Notes: generated by a model not told the origin, from the sequence alone. Shown: positions 7,379 through 14,734, counted from the first letter of the stretch. The stretch: 19,096 bases of DNA from an uncultured Eubacteriales bacterium (GCA_900549405.1 URNZ01000035.1:1-19096); one strand, 5' to 3'. Program-made: numbers and translations.

Positions 7379-8092
7379 TTATTTCCGCTGTTCCAGCGCT
7401 TCGATCTCCTCTTCGATCTCCTCCACGTCCTCTTTCAGGAACATGAGCAGGAAGCCAACGACCAGCAGGGCGCAGGAGAGCCAGATAGTGCCCATACCGA
7501 ACTGGGTGATGCCCCAGCCGCCCAGGCCAGCGCCCAGGGCGAAAAACAGGATGATGGCGAAATAGTGTCCTGCCTTGCGCAGGGGCTCGCGGTTGCGGGT
7601 GCGGAAAAAGGCGCACAGGGAGTCCATACCGCTGCGCAGGTTGCCGATGCACATGGTACTGGCGAAGGCATAGCCGTTGACCTTGCGGAAGGCCTGCACC
7701 TGCATAGCACAGGAGAAGGAGACGGCGGCATTGGCCAGCATATTCAGGGACGCGGGCATCAGGCCCACGGCGAACAGAGTCACGATCTCCTCCAACAGGA
7801 TAAGCTGTCGCCAGTGGATGCGCGTTCCCTGCTGAAAGCGGTAGCGCATACCCTCGGCGGCAGCGATACCCAGGGCGAAGAAGACCAGCGGCACCAGATA
7901 ATGGGGCACTTTGGCCCAGTTCCCGGTGAACAGATTCTGGCTGAGCAGGACGATGTTGCCCGTCTGGGCGTTGGCGAACACCTCGCCCCGGGCGATGTAG
8001 GTATAGGCATCCTGCAGCCCGCCGGACAGGGACAAAAACGCCGCCGTCAGCAGGGCCTCGGACATCTGCCCGCGATGCTTGTGATGACGCAT
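7379..8092 (-). CDS. YoaK-type (DUF1275) membrane protein
   Basis: A 237-residue inner-membrane protein of the DUF1275/YoaK family, whose function is not established. It starts MRHHKHRGQMSEALLTAAFL. The family-typical GGLQDAYTYIARGEVFANAQTGNIVLL occupies residues about 24-50. About six hydrophobic helices follow, including MPASLNMLANAAVSFSCAMQ. A second family-like motif, GYAFASTMCIGNLRSG, comes later. The C-terminal tail is highly acidic (KEDVEEIEEEIEALEQRK) and probably cytoplasmic. The ATG at 8092 is preceded by GGGAGG eight bases away; upstream extension would run through the promoter and terminator. It is monocistronic. Codon use is host-like. Confidence 0.88.
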   Translation of the reverse strand: MRHHKHRGQMSEALLTAAFLSLSGGLQDAYTYIARGEVFANAQTGNIVLLSQNLFTGNWAKVPHYLVPLVFFALGIAAAEGMRYRFQQGTRIHWRQLILLEEIVTLFAVGLMPASLNMLANAAVSFSCAMQVQAFRKVNGYAFASTMCIGNLRSGMDSLCAFFRTRNREPLRKAGHYFAIILFFALGAGLGGWGITQFGMGTIWLSCALLVVGFLLMFLKEDVEEIEEEIEALEQRK

Positions 8093-8122
8093 AAAAACGA
8101 CCTCCCGGATTTTTCTCGCTAT

Positions 8123-8151
8123 ACCATAGCACAAAAATATCTCCGGCGCAA
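8123..8151 (-). promoter_or_regulatory. Promoter for the YoaK-type gene
   Basis: Read leftward, TTGCGC (8146-8151) and TATGGT (8123-8128) are spaced by 17 bases, with an extended -10 TG one base upstream of TATGGT. It lies directly downstream of the terminator of the preceding gene. Confidence 0.5.
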
Positions 8152-8164
8152 GCGCTCCGGGGAC

Positions 8165-8200
8165 AAAAACAGGCCGCCGCAGAATATCACTGCGGCGGCC
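8165..8200 (-). terminator. Intrinsic terminator of the CofE-like gene
   Basis: An 11-bp perfect stem (GGCCGCCGCAG paired with CTGCGGCGGCC, loop of seven) is followed leftward by TGTTTTTG. It lies about 17 bases after the stop at 8217. Confidence 0.88.
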
Positions 8201-8216
8201 CGGCGTGCGCTTGGAT

Positions 8217-8918
8217 TTACGCCTTGCGGATAATGCCCATGGGGGTACACTCGCTGGACTGGCCCAGGGGGTTGTCCCCCAGGATCTTGGCCAGCTGGTC
8301 CAGAGTGGGCTGCTGCTCGGAGAAGCCCAGGATGTTGGCCCCCAAATCGTTGATGTCCACAATGGCCACGGGGTGGCCCAGGGCGCGGGCCAGGCGCTTG
8401 GAGGTGCCCATGGGGTCGTCGGGGGTGAGGACCACATAGTGGTCATAGGGGGGGATGGTCCCCTCGGTGGGGCCGTCGATGCCCCGGGCCTTGGGACCGG
8501 CCACGGTGTAGAACCAGCCCTTTTTGCCCAGGATCTTGCCCACTACGCTGCAAAAGGCGGCGAACAGGATGCGGGGGGTGCCGCACTCCTGAAGGGCCAT
8601 CTCCATGGTCTCGGGGATGCCCAGGCCGATGCCGGCGGGGGTCTTGGTCACATAGCGGCTGAGGGTGACGGCCAGCTTGCGGGGCTTGATGTCCTCCATG
8701 GGGATGGCCCGGTTCTGGGTGCAGGCCACCGACTTTTCCGAGCAGAACAGGATGTCCCCGTCCTGCATCTTGTCCTTGGCGTATTTCACCACCACGTCGG
8801 CATAGTCGTCCTTGTTGGTGATCAGGTGGGTCTTCACGGGAATGCGCTGATAGTCCACGCCGTCGACGGTGCGGACCAGCTGCTTGCCCGGGTTTGCGCT
8901 GTGCAGTTCCTCGCTCAT
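8217..8918 (-). CDS. CofE-like protein (coenzyme F420-0:L-glutamate ligase family)
   Basis: A 233-residue cytoplasmic protein resembling the F420_ligase (pfam01996) fold. In archaea and actinobacteria this enzyme adds glutamate to F420-0 with GTP. Matching regions are RIPVKTHLITNKDD near the N-terminus, then QDGDILFCSEKSVACTQNR (the segment 'DGD-ILxxxEK-V' of the family), PAGIGLGIPETMEMAL and VLTPDDPMGTSKRLA. F420 itself is not known as a general cofactor in gut Clostridia, so the substrate is probably different or unknown. The ATG at 8918 follows GAGAGGAG by eight bases; an in-frame ATG at 8936 lies inside that ribosome site and is rejected. It is single, with its own promoter and terminator. 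The family call is from remembered motifs, not a search. Confidence 0.72.
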   Translation of the reverse strand: MSEELHSANPGKQLVRTVDGVDYQRIPVKTHLITNKDDYADVVVKYAKDKMQDGDILFCSEKSVACTQNRAIPMEDIKPRKLAVTLSRYVTKTPAGIGLGIPETMEMALQECGTPRILFAAFCSVVGKILGKKGWFYTVAGPKARGIDGPTEGTIPPYDHYVVLTPDDPMGTSKRLARALGHPVAIVDINDLGANILGFSEQQPTLDQLAKILGDNPLGQSSECTPMGIIRKA

Positions 8919-8980
8919 GGCAGGTGCTCCTCTCAAAAAACGGGGCCAGTCGCCCCTGTATTGGTCATTTCACGGCCCCC

Positions 8981-8986
8981 ATTATA
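8981..8986 (-). promoter_or_regulatory. Extended -10 promoter for the CofE-like gene
   Basis: Read leftward, TGTTATAAT gives a perfect -10 hexamer with the extended TG. The region at -35 (TGGCGC, 17-base spacing) matches only half of consensus. The start codon is about 63 bases downstream. Confidence 0.55.
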
Positions 8987-9054
8987 ACACCGGGGACGGG
9001 GCCGCGCCACATCTTTTCCACAAAATTCTTGGGTTTGTGGAGAAAAAACAAAAG

Positions 9055-10344
9055 TTATGCCAGCTCGCCCCGGAGCGCGCCCTTTTCCACCGAGGAAATG
9101 TGCACATCCCGCAGGCAGTTGTGGAGGTTTTCCTCGCTCTCCACGCAGACGGGGACATAGCGGGTGGTGTAGCCGTGCCACGCCCCGTCCCGCTGCTCCT
9201 CGAACAGGACGGAGACTGTCTCTCCCAGCCACCGGCTGAGGTAGCGCTGTTCCATCGCTCCCGCTACGGCGGCGGCACGGTGGGCACGCTCCTCCTTCAC
9301 GTGATTCAGGATCTGGTCGGGGCGCTGGGCCGCCGGGGTACCCGGGCGCTTGGAATAGGGGAAGATGTGCATGGAGGAGAAGGCGCATTTCTGGATAAAG
9401 TCCAGGGTCTGGACAAACTCCTCCTCCGTCTCCCCGGGGAAGCCCACGATCAGGTCGGTGGTGACGGCGGGGCGGTCAAAATATTGGTTCAGGAGCCGGA
9501 CGCTCTCGTAATAGCGGGCGGTGTCATACTTCCGGTTCATGCGCTTGAGCACCGCGTCGCAGCCGCTCTGCATGGACAGGTGGAAGTGGGGGCACAGGTT
9601 GTTAAGCTGGGCGGCCCGGCGGCAGAACTCGTCGGTGATGGTCCGGGGCTCCAGCGACCCCAGTCGGATGCGGCAGGCCGGGGCGGCCTGACACACGGCC
9701 TCGATGAGGTCGATGAGGGAGGAGCCATCCTTCAGTTCCCGGCCCCAGGAGGAGATCTCGATGCCGGTGAGCACCAGCTCCCGATAGCCCTCTGCCGCCA
9801 GCTGGGCGGCCTGGGCCTTGGCCTCTTCCAGAGGAAGGGAGCGGATGGGCCCACGGGCATAGGGGATGATGCAATAGGTGCAGAAGTTCACGCAGCCGTC
9901 CTCCACCTTCAGCATGGCACGGGTGCGGCCCTCCAGCCCGCCGGCGGGCAGGACCTCGAAATGGCGGCGGCTCATGGCGTTGTCCAGGGCGGTGACGGGC
10001 TGGCGCTCCCGCCAGGTCTGCTCCAGCAGGTCGGCAAAGCCCGCCCGGTCCCCGGTGCCCGCCACCAGGTCGATGGACAGGTCGGCCATGTCCTCCGGGT
10101 GGGTCTGGGCGTAGCAGCCGCACACGGCCAGGATAGCGTCCGGGGCGGCCTTGCGGGCCCGGCGGATCATCTGGCGGGACTTTTTGTCGCTGACCGCCGT
10201 GACGGAGCAGGTGTTGATGACATAGGCGTCCGCCTCCCCCTCGAAGGGCACCAGCTGGTGCCCCCGGGCGGTCATCATCTGCTCCATGGCCTGGGTCTCA
10301 TACTGGTTCACTTTGCAGCCCAGAGTGTAAAAAGCAACTTTCAT
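9055..10344 (-). CDS. mtaB: tRNA t6A37 methylthiotransferase MtaB
   Basis: A radical-SAM enzyme that converts t6A to ms2t6A at position 37 of tRNAs reading ANN codons. It is 429 residues long, the usual size. The N-terminal MTTase domain carries three cluster cysteines: C10 (FYTLGCKVNQYE), C46 (INTCSVTAVSDKK) and C77 (CGCYAQ). The radical-SAM cluster motif is C151xxxC155xxC158 (CVNFCTYCIIPYARGP). The conserved SMQSGCDAVLKRMNRKY and DLIVGFPGETEEEF follow. The tail is a TRAM-like RNA-binding domain. The phrase TLGCKVNQYE and the KKSRQ segment fit MtaB better than MiaB or RimO. Its ATG overlaps the stop of the AAA+ gene by one base (TGATG), so the two are co-translated from one message. Confidence 0.95.
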   Translation of the reverse strand: MKVAFYTLGCKVNQYETQAMEQMMTARGHQLVPFEGEADAYVINTCSVTAVSDKKSRQMIRRARKAAPDAILAVCGCYAQTHPEDMADLSIDLVAGTGDRAGFADLLEQTWRERQPVTALDNAMSRRHFEVLPAGGLEGRTRAMLKVEDGCVNFCTYCIIPYARGPIRSLPLEEAKAQAAQLAAEGYRELVLTGIEISSWGRELKDGSSLIDLIEAVCQAAPACRIRLGSLEPRTITDEFCRRAAQLNNLCPHFHLSMQSGCDAVLKRMNRKYDTARYYESVRLLNQYFDRPAVTTDLIVGFPGETEEEFVQTLDFIQKCAFSSMHIFPYSKRPGTPAAQRPDQILNHVKEERAHRAAAVAGAMEQRYLSRWLGETVSVLFEEQRDGAWHGYTTRYVPVCVESEENLHNCLRDVHISSVEKGALRGELA

Positions 10345-11789
10345 CAGGGTTCCTCCGGTTCGTCGATGTCCTGGGGCAGCAGCTCCATCAGCTGCTCCCG
10401 GGTGGGGGCGTCCAGCAGGGCCACCCGGTCAGACTGGCGGGTGACCGCCTTTTCAAACAGGTTGCGCACGTCCCGGGCGTTGCCGAAGTTCTCGTCCCTG
10501 TTTTCATACAGCTCGTCCAGCAGCTTGCGGGCCGCGTCCTCCCCCTCAGTGGACAGGGTATAGCCGCCCCGGTTACACATGGACTGGAAGATCTCCAGCA
10601 GCTGGGGGGCGGTGTAGTCCTCAAAATAGAAGTATTTGTTGAACCGGGACTCCAGACCCGGGTTGGAGTGGATAAATTTCTCCATCAGGTTGGTATAGCC
10701 CGCTACGATGACGATGAGGTCGTCCCGGTGGTCCTCCATGTTTTTCAGCAGGACCTCGATGGCCTCCCGGCCAAAGTCGGTGGCGCTGTCCTGGTTCACC
10801 AGGGCATAGGCCTCGTCGATGAACAGCACGCCGCCCAGGGCCTTCTGCACCGCCTCCTGGGTCTTCAGGGCCGTCTGGCCCACATAGCCCGCCACCAGGC
10901 CGGAGCGGTCCACCTCCACCAGCTGGCCCTTGCTGAGCACGCCCACCGCCCGATAGATCTGGGCCAGCAGCCGGGCCACGGTGGTCTTGCCCGTGCCCGG
11001 GTTGCCCAGAAAGACCAGGTGCAGGGACATAGGGGGCACAGGCAGGTCGGCCTGCTGCCGCAGCTTTCGCACCTTTACCAGGTTGATAAGGCTCTTCACA
11101 TCTTTCTTTACCTGGTCCAGGCCGCACAGGCCGTCCAGTTGAGCCAGTAGCTCGTCCAACGTGGGCAGGGGCTTCTCCTCGGGCTGGTCCTGAGTTTGGG
11201 CCTTATCCTGTTCCTGGGTCTGCTTCTGGGGCGCGGCCGGGGCCTGAGAGGCGGACTTGCCGGGGGTGCGGCGGGAGACATAGTCCCCGGCGTTCACCCC
11301 GGGGCTGTCGGACCGAATGCCGTCTAAGCGGCACTGCTCCAATAAAATGTCGTTGCAGGCGTTCACGTAGCCCGCCTCCGCCTCGCTCACCCCGCCGTCG
11401 GCAGAGGCGAACAGCAGCAGGAGGAGGGTGAGCTGGTCGGCAAAGCGCCGGGACAGGTCGCTGGCGTGCTGCCGGTCATAGGACCGCAGGTCGGCAAAGA
11501 AGGCGGGGGGGCAGAAGTCCCCGGCCTGGGCCACGCCGGTGGCCACCTCCCAATAGAGGGCGGCGGGAGCGGGATTGCCCTGGGACCACACGGCGTTATA
11601 GATATCCACCTGGCGCTGCTCCACGCTCTCGCCCCCGGCCTTCCACAGCCCCAGCAGATACTGGCGGAAATAACCGTCCAACTGGTGGCTGAAGGTCATG
11701 CGCAGGGCAGGGGCGGGGATCAGGGCCCGATAGGCGGCCACCGTCTGCGTATATTGCTGATGAAGCTCCTCCGGCGTAAGCGCCTGCAT
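10344..11789 (-). CDS. AAA+ ATPase of CbbX/SpoVK type with a TerB-like N-terminal domain
   Basis: A 481-residue cytoplasmic protein. Residues 1-160 are helical and contain LLLLFASADGGVSEAEAGYV (about 123-142), which looks like the TerB-like acidic motif. A Gln/Glu-rich linker spans about 185-208. Residues 215-470 form one AAA+ module of the CbbX/SpoVK family. Walker A is GNPGTGKT (262-269) and Walker B is VLFIDEA (321-327). The substrate-loop region is VAGYVGQTALKT, and sensor 1 is in IVIVAGYTNLM. The arginine-finger region is NPGLESRFNKYFYF, and the FGNARDVRNLFEKAV helix is present. Such ATPases remodel protein complexes; the client here is unknown. The start has AAAGGAG ten bases upstream. 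It forms an operon with mtaB. SpoVK is the nearest named Firmicutes relative, but the N-terminal domain differs, so I give no symbol. Confidence 0.88.
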   Translation of the reverse strand: MQALTPEELHQQYTQTVAAYRALIPAPALRMTFSHQLDGYFRQYLLGLWKAGGESVEQRQVDIYNAVWSQGNPAPAALYWEVATGVAQAGDFCPPAFFADLRSYDRQHASDLSRRFADQLTLLLLLFASADGGVSEAEAGYVNACNDILLEQCRLDGIRSDSPGVNAGDYVSRRTPGKSASQAPAAPQKQTQEQDKAQTQDQPEEKPLPTLDELLAQLDGLCGLDQVKKDVKSLINLVKVRKLRQQADLPVPPMSLHLVFLGNPGTGKTTVARLLAQIYRAVGVLSKGQLVEVDRSGLVAGYVGQTALKTQEAVQKALGGVLFIDEAYALVNQDSATDFGREAIEVLLKNMEDHRDDLIVIVAGYTNLMEKFIHSNPGLESRFNKYFYFEDYTAPQLLEIFQSMCNRGGYTLSTEGEDAARKLLDELYENRDENFGNARDVRNLFEKAVTRQSDRVALLDAPTREQLMELLPQDIDEPEEP

Positions 11790-11823
11790 GGTGCCCCAAC
11801 TCCTTTCTGAAAAATGCCGCGCC

Positions 11824-12062
11824 TGTCATTGCGAGGAGGTCCGCAGGACCGACGCGGCAATCCGTAACTCGCGTCCCTTGGCCCCCTTGTTGAAGGGGGC
11901 TGTCAGCGAAGCTGACTGAGGGATTCCGGTTTTAGGAGAGCCTTCCTGTGGTCGGAATCCTTCCGTCACGGGCTGCGCCCGTGCCACCTCCCTTTAACAA
12001 GGGAGGCTGCTGGACGAGGAGAACGGATCGCCGCGTCGGGCTTTGCCCTCCTCGCAATGACA
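11824..12062. repeat. Nested inverted-repeat (MITE/REP-like) intergenic element, 239 bp
   Basis: The ends are 16-base perfect inverted repeats, TGTCATTGCGAGGAGG at 11824-11839 and its complement at 12047-12062. Imperfect extension continues for about 25 bases (CCGACGCGGCAATCCGT on the left against ACGGATCGCCGCGTCGG on the right). Inside is a second inverted pair. On the left are CCCCCTTGTTGAAGGGGG and CTGAGGGATTCCGG. On the right are CGGAATCCTTCCGTCACGGG and CTCCCTTTAACAAGGGAG. No open frame of note lies inside. It fills most of the gene-free stretch 11790-12184. I recall similar TGTCATTGCGAGGAGG repeats scattered in Oscillospiraceae genomes; this was not checked. Confidence 0.85.
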
Positions 12063-12088
12063 AGTCTTGATCGAAATATTATTGTACC

Positions 12089-12117
12089 ATTATAAAGGGA
12101 AAGCCAACCAGGGTCAA
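12089..12117 (-). promoter_or_regulatory. Strong promoter for the AAA+/mtaB operon
   Basis: Read leftward, TTGACC (12112-12117) and a perfect TATAAT (12089-12094) have a 17-base spacer. The next gene leftward starts at 11789, so the leader would be nearly 300 bases and would carry the whole inverted-repeat element. No comparable promoter is visible between the repeat and the gene. Confidence 0.75.
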
Positions 12118-12146
12118 GGACGAGCCTGGCAACCGGGCACAAAAGC

Positions 12147-12185
12147 AAAAAGAAAAACATCTGCAAAGCAGATGTTTTTCTTTTT
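12147..12185. terminator. Bidirectional terminator after tRNA-Leu
   Basis: A perfect 18-bp stem (12147-12164 with 12168-12185) has a three-base loop and A- and T-rich flanks in both directions. It directly adjoins the tRNA CCA end and shares one base with it. Confidence 0.93.
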
Positions 12186-12271
12186 GGTGCGCGAGGCGGG
12201 AGTCGAACCCGCACGCCCTTGCGAGCACTGGCACCTGAAGCCAGCGAGTCTACCAATTCCACCACTCGCGC
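12185..12271 (-). tRNA. tRNA-Leu (anticodon CAG)
   Basis: An 87-base class II tRNA including an encoded CCA. The acceptor stem is GCGCGAG paired with CTCGCGC, with discriminator A. The D-loop reads TGGTGGAATTGGTAGAC. The anticodon stem CTGGC/GCCAG encloses the loop TTCAGGT, giving anticodon CAG, which reads CTG, the favoured Leu codon of these genes. A long variable arm follows (TGCTCGCAAGGGCGT). The T arm is GCGGGTTCGACTCCCGC. All parts fold normally. Confidence 0.98.
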
Positions 12272-12319
12272 ATCCATATTTGGTTAACGCTGAAAGTCAG
12301 TTGACTTAGCGCAGGACAT

Positions 12320-12349
12320 ATACTACCATAATCCCGGCCCGGCTGTCAA
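12320..12349 (-). promoter_or_regulatory. Promoter for tRNA-Leu
   Basis: Read leftward, a perfect TTGACA (12344-12349) and TAGTAT (12320-12325) have an 18-base spacer. The tRNA 5' end is about 49 bases downstream of the -10. Confidence 0.6.
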
Positions 12350-12460
12350 CTGTTTTTTCGATTTTTTTCAAAGTTTTTTCTCTGGCTTTCCTCAGGACGG
12401 CCCGGCTGGGAAATTTGCCCGGAAAAACCGGCTGTTTTTCTGGTTTTCGCCGGAACGGCC

Positions 12461-12489
12461 TTGACAAGGGTGCAAGGGCATGATAGGAT
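12461..12489 (+). promoter_or_regulatory. Promoter for the lysine-riboswitch transcript
   Basis: A perfect TTGACA (12461-12466) and TAGGAT (12484-12489) have a 17-base spacer. The start would fall near 12496, about 15 bases before the riboswitch P1 stem. Confidence 0.65.
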
Positions 12490-12509
12490 ACTTGCAAATC
12501 AAATAAATC

Positions 12510-12671
12510 GGATAGAGGCGCGGTACTCATGCGTATCAAAAAGCGTTCGGCCAGGCAGCCGGCTTTTTGAGAGAGGGTGTACCGCCGAAGGGAGCCGGAC
12601 CTGCCTGGGCCGTCTTCCTGGGCCGCGGGAGAACATCTTGCGGACTGTCACAAACACGTGGAGCGCTATCC
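12510..12671 (+). ncRNA. Lysine riboswitch (L box)
   Basis: A cis-acting RNA that senses L-lysine. The conserved blocks are in order: GATAGAGGCGCGG opening (12511), then TCATGCGTATC, GGTGTACCGCCGAAGGG, the core GGACTGTCACA, and GTGGAGCGCTATCC closing. P1 pairs GGATAG (12510-12515) with CTATCC (12666-12671). The arrangement and the invariant blocks match the lysC leader class. In the known mechanism, bound lysine lowers expression of the downstream gene. It controls the NhaC-family gene starting at 12854, which points to lysine transport. Confidence 0.93.
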
Positions 12672-12733
12672 TGCCGTTTTTCAGGCCCCTTGTTACAAGC
12701 AGAAAGGGGGAGCAAAGGCGGCGGTATTCAGAC

Positions 12734-12763
12734 GATGGGCGCTTTTGGCGTCCATATTTTTTT
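12734..12763 (+). terminator. Riboswitch expression-platform terminator
   Basis: An 8-bp stem (ATGGGCGC with GCGTCCAT, one G-U pair, loop TTTTG) is followed by ATTTTTTT. It lies 63 bases after the lysine aptamer and 90 bases before the start codon. It fits lysine-dependent transcription termination. Upstream CTATCCTGCCG can also pair partly with CGGCGG at 12719-12725, a possible alternative fold. Confidence 0.75.
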
Positions 12764-12853
12764 GTGCTTTACGACGGTTCGCGCTTGTCCGGCTTGTTTG
12801 ACCGTGTGTGTTCCGGGGGCGCGGCCCCGAAAAAAGTTTGGGAGGAAATTGAA

Positions 12854-14617
12854 ATGAACGCAAGAAGAGCCTGGCCCATGCGCATCATCCTGGTCGTGAT
12901 GATGGTGCTGGCCATGACCACCGCCGCCTGGGCGGCCGCCGACCCCACCGAGGAGCCGGGCACCACCATGATCGAGTGTCCCGACTGCGGCACCGTGGGC
13001 ATCTGCATGAGCTGCTACGGTCTGGACGAAAACTGCGAGGTGTGCGACGGAACATTTGTCTGCGCCACCTGCGGGGGAGAGGGCTATATCCAGTCCCCCA
13101 GCCACTTTTACAACACCCCCTTCGCCCTGCTGCCCCCGGTGATCGCCATCGCCCTGGCCCTGCTGACCAAGGAGGTCTATTCCTCCCTGTTCATCGGTAT
13201 TCTCATGGGCGGCCTGCTCTATTCCAACTTCCAGTTCGAGGGGACGCTGCTCCACGTCTTTGAGGACGGCATCGTGGCCTCCCTGTCCGACAGCTATAAC
13301 GTGGGCATCCTGATCTTCCTGGTCATTTTGGGCGCCATGGTCTGCATGATGAACAAGGCCGGCGGCTCCGCCGCCTTTGGCCGCTGGGCCCAGAAGAACA
13401 TCAAGACCCGGGTGGGGGCGCAGCTGGCCTCTATCCTGCTGGGCTGCCTCATCTTCATCGACGACTATTTCAACTGTCTCACCGTGGGCAGCGTCATGCG
13501 GCCCATCACCGACAAGCACAACATCTCCCGGGTGAAGCTGGCCTATATCATCGACGCCACCGCCGCCCCCGTGTGCATCATCGCCCCCATCTCCTCCTGG
13601 GCCGCCGCCGTGTCCGGCTTTGCCGAGGACGGCCAGGGCCTGAACCTGTTCATCCGCGCCATCCCCTATAACTTCTATGCCCTGCTCACCCTGGTGATGA
13701 TGATCGGCCTTGTGGTAATGAAGGTGGACTTTGGCTCCATGGCCCGGTATGAGCGCAACGCCATTGAAAAGGGCGACCTGTTCTCCGGCTCCAACCCCTA
13801 TGCCATGATGGACGACGAGGTGGACGAGAGCAAGGGCTCTGTCATGGACCTGGTGTTCCCCATTGTGGTGCTGGTCATCTGCTGCGTCATCGGCATGATC
13901 TACTCCGGCGGCTTCTTCTCCGGGGCCGACTTCGTCACCGCCTTCTCCGACTCCGACGCCTCCGTGGGCCTGATGCTGGGTTCCGCCTTCGGCCTGGTGT
14001 TCGCCATCATTTATTATCTCATCCGCCGCTCCATGTCCTTTAAGGAGATGATGGGCTGCATCCCCGACGGCTTTAAGGCCATGGTCCCCGCCATCATGAT
14101 CCTGACCTTTGCCTGGTCCCTGAAGGGCATGACCGACTCCCTGGGCGCCAAGTATTTTGTCCGGGACTTTGTGCGCACCTCCGCCACCGGGGTGCAGCTG
14201 CTGCTGCCCGTGATCGTCTTCGCCGTGGGCTGCCTGCTGGCCTTTGCCACCGGCACCAGCTGGGGCACCTTCGGCATCCTGATCCCCATTGTCCAGAACG
14301 TGTTCTCCATGGACAACCCCCTGGCCATCGTGTGCATCTCCGCCTGCATGGCCGGCGCCGTGTGCGGCGACCACTGCTCCCCCATCTCCGACACCACTAT
14401 CATGGCCTCCGCCGGGGCCCAGTGCGACCACGTCAACCACGTGTCCACCCAGCTGCCCTATGCGGTGTCCTGCGCCGTGATCTCCGGCCTGTGCTATGTC
14501 CTGGCCGGCGTGCTGGTGGAGGCCGGTCTGCCCGGCCTGCTGGCCCTGCCCGTGGGCGTGGTGGCCATGATCGCCTTCCTGTACGTAATGAAGCGGAAGC
14601 AGGAGCAGGCGGCTTGA
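12854..14617 (+). CDS. NhaC-family transporter under lysine riboswitch, probable lysine uptake (LysW-type), with N-terminal Cys-rich domain
   Basis: A 587-residue membrane protein. Residues 1-28 look like a signal peptide or signal anchor (basic start, hydrophobic core IILVVMMVLAM, then AWAA). Residues 42-73 hold four CxxC pairs (C42/45, C51/54, C61/64, C70/73), the last as CATCGGEGY, like the DnaJ zinc motif CxxCxGxG. From about residue 87 the NhaC-superfamily transporter begins, with about 11-12 helices. Landmarks are FIDDYFNCLTVGSVMRPITD, ATGTSWGTFGILIPI and GDHCSPISDTTIMASAGAQC. NhaC proteins exchange Na+ and H+, but riboswitch-controlled members in Firmicutes were predicted to carry lysine. 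That is the better guess here. GGAGG eight bases upstream fixes the ATG at 12854. It is transcribed alone, with a strong terminator downstream. Confidence 0.9.
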   Translation: MNARRAWPMRIILVVMMVLAMTTAAWAAADPTEEPGTTMIECPDCGTVGICMSCYGLDENCEVCDGTFVCATCGGEGYIQSPSHFYNTPFALLPPVIAIALALLTKEVYSSLFIGILMGGLLYSNFQFEGTLLHVFEDGIVASLSDSYNVGILIFLVILGAMVCMMNKAGGSAAFGRWAQKNIKTRVGAQLASILLGCLIFIDDYFNCLTVGSVMRPITDKHNISRVKLAYIIDATAAPVCIIAPISSWAAAVSGFAEDGQGLNLFIRAIPYNFYALLTLVMMIGLVVMKVDFGSMARYERNAIEKGDLFSGSNPYAMMDDEVDESKGSVMDLVFPIVVLVICCVIGMIYSGGFFSGADFVTAFSDSDASVGLMLGSAFGLVFAIIYYLIRRSMSFKEMMGCIPDGFKAMVPAIMILTFAWSLKGMTDSLGAKYFVRDFVRTSATGVQLLLPVIVFAVGCLLAFATGTSWGTFGILIPIVQNVFSMDNPLAIVCISACMAGAVCGDHCSPISDTTIMASAGAQCDHVNHVSTQLPYAVSCAVISGLCYVLAGVLVEAGLPGLLALPVGVVAMIAFLYVMKRKQEQAA

Positions 14618-14636
14618 GGCTGAGACCCTGAACGAA

Positions 14637-14676
14637 CGCCGCCCTGAGCGCGTAAAGCGCCGGGGCGGCGTTTTTT
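14637..14676 (+). terminator. Intrinsic terminator of the NhaC-family gene
   Basis: The 8-bp GC stem CGCCGCCC/GGGCGGCG, with an inner GCGC/GCGC stem, is followed by TTTTTT. It is 20 bases after the stop codon. Confidence 0.92.
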
Positions 14677-14734
14677 GACACACTCTTAAAGGAAAGTTAA
14701 GAAAGTCCCCATAGCTTTTTTAAACGGGGCATGC

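Noticed and set aside
9018..9040. Inverted repeat CCACAAA/TTTGTGG after mtaB
   Set aside because: No T-run follows the stem in either direction, so I do not call it a terminator. The T-rich part precedes it on the mtaB strand.
8869..10563. A 564-codon rightward open frame opposite mtaB
   Set aside because: It crosses several certain leftward features and has the same shadow composition. No ribosome site.
12728..14683. A 651-codon open frame opposite the NhaC-family gene
   Set aside because: Its His/Gly/Asp-rich composition is the mirror of the transporter's codons. It would include the terminator and riboswitch platform.
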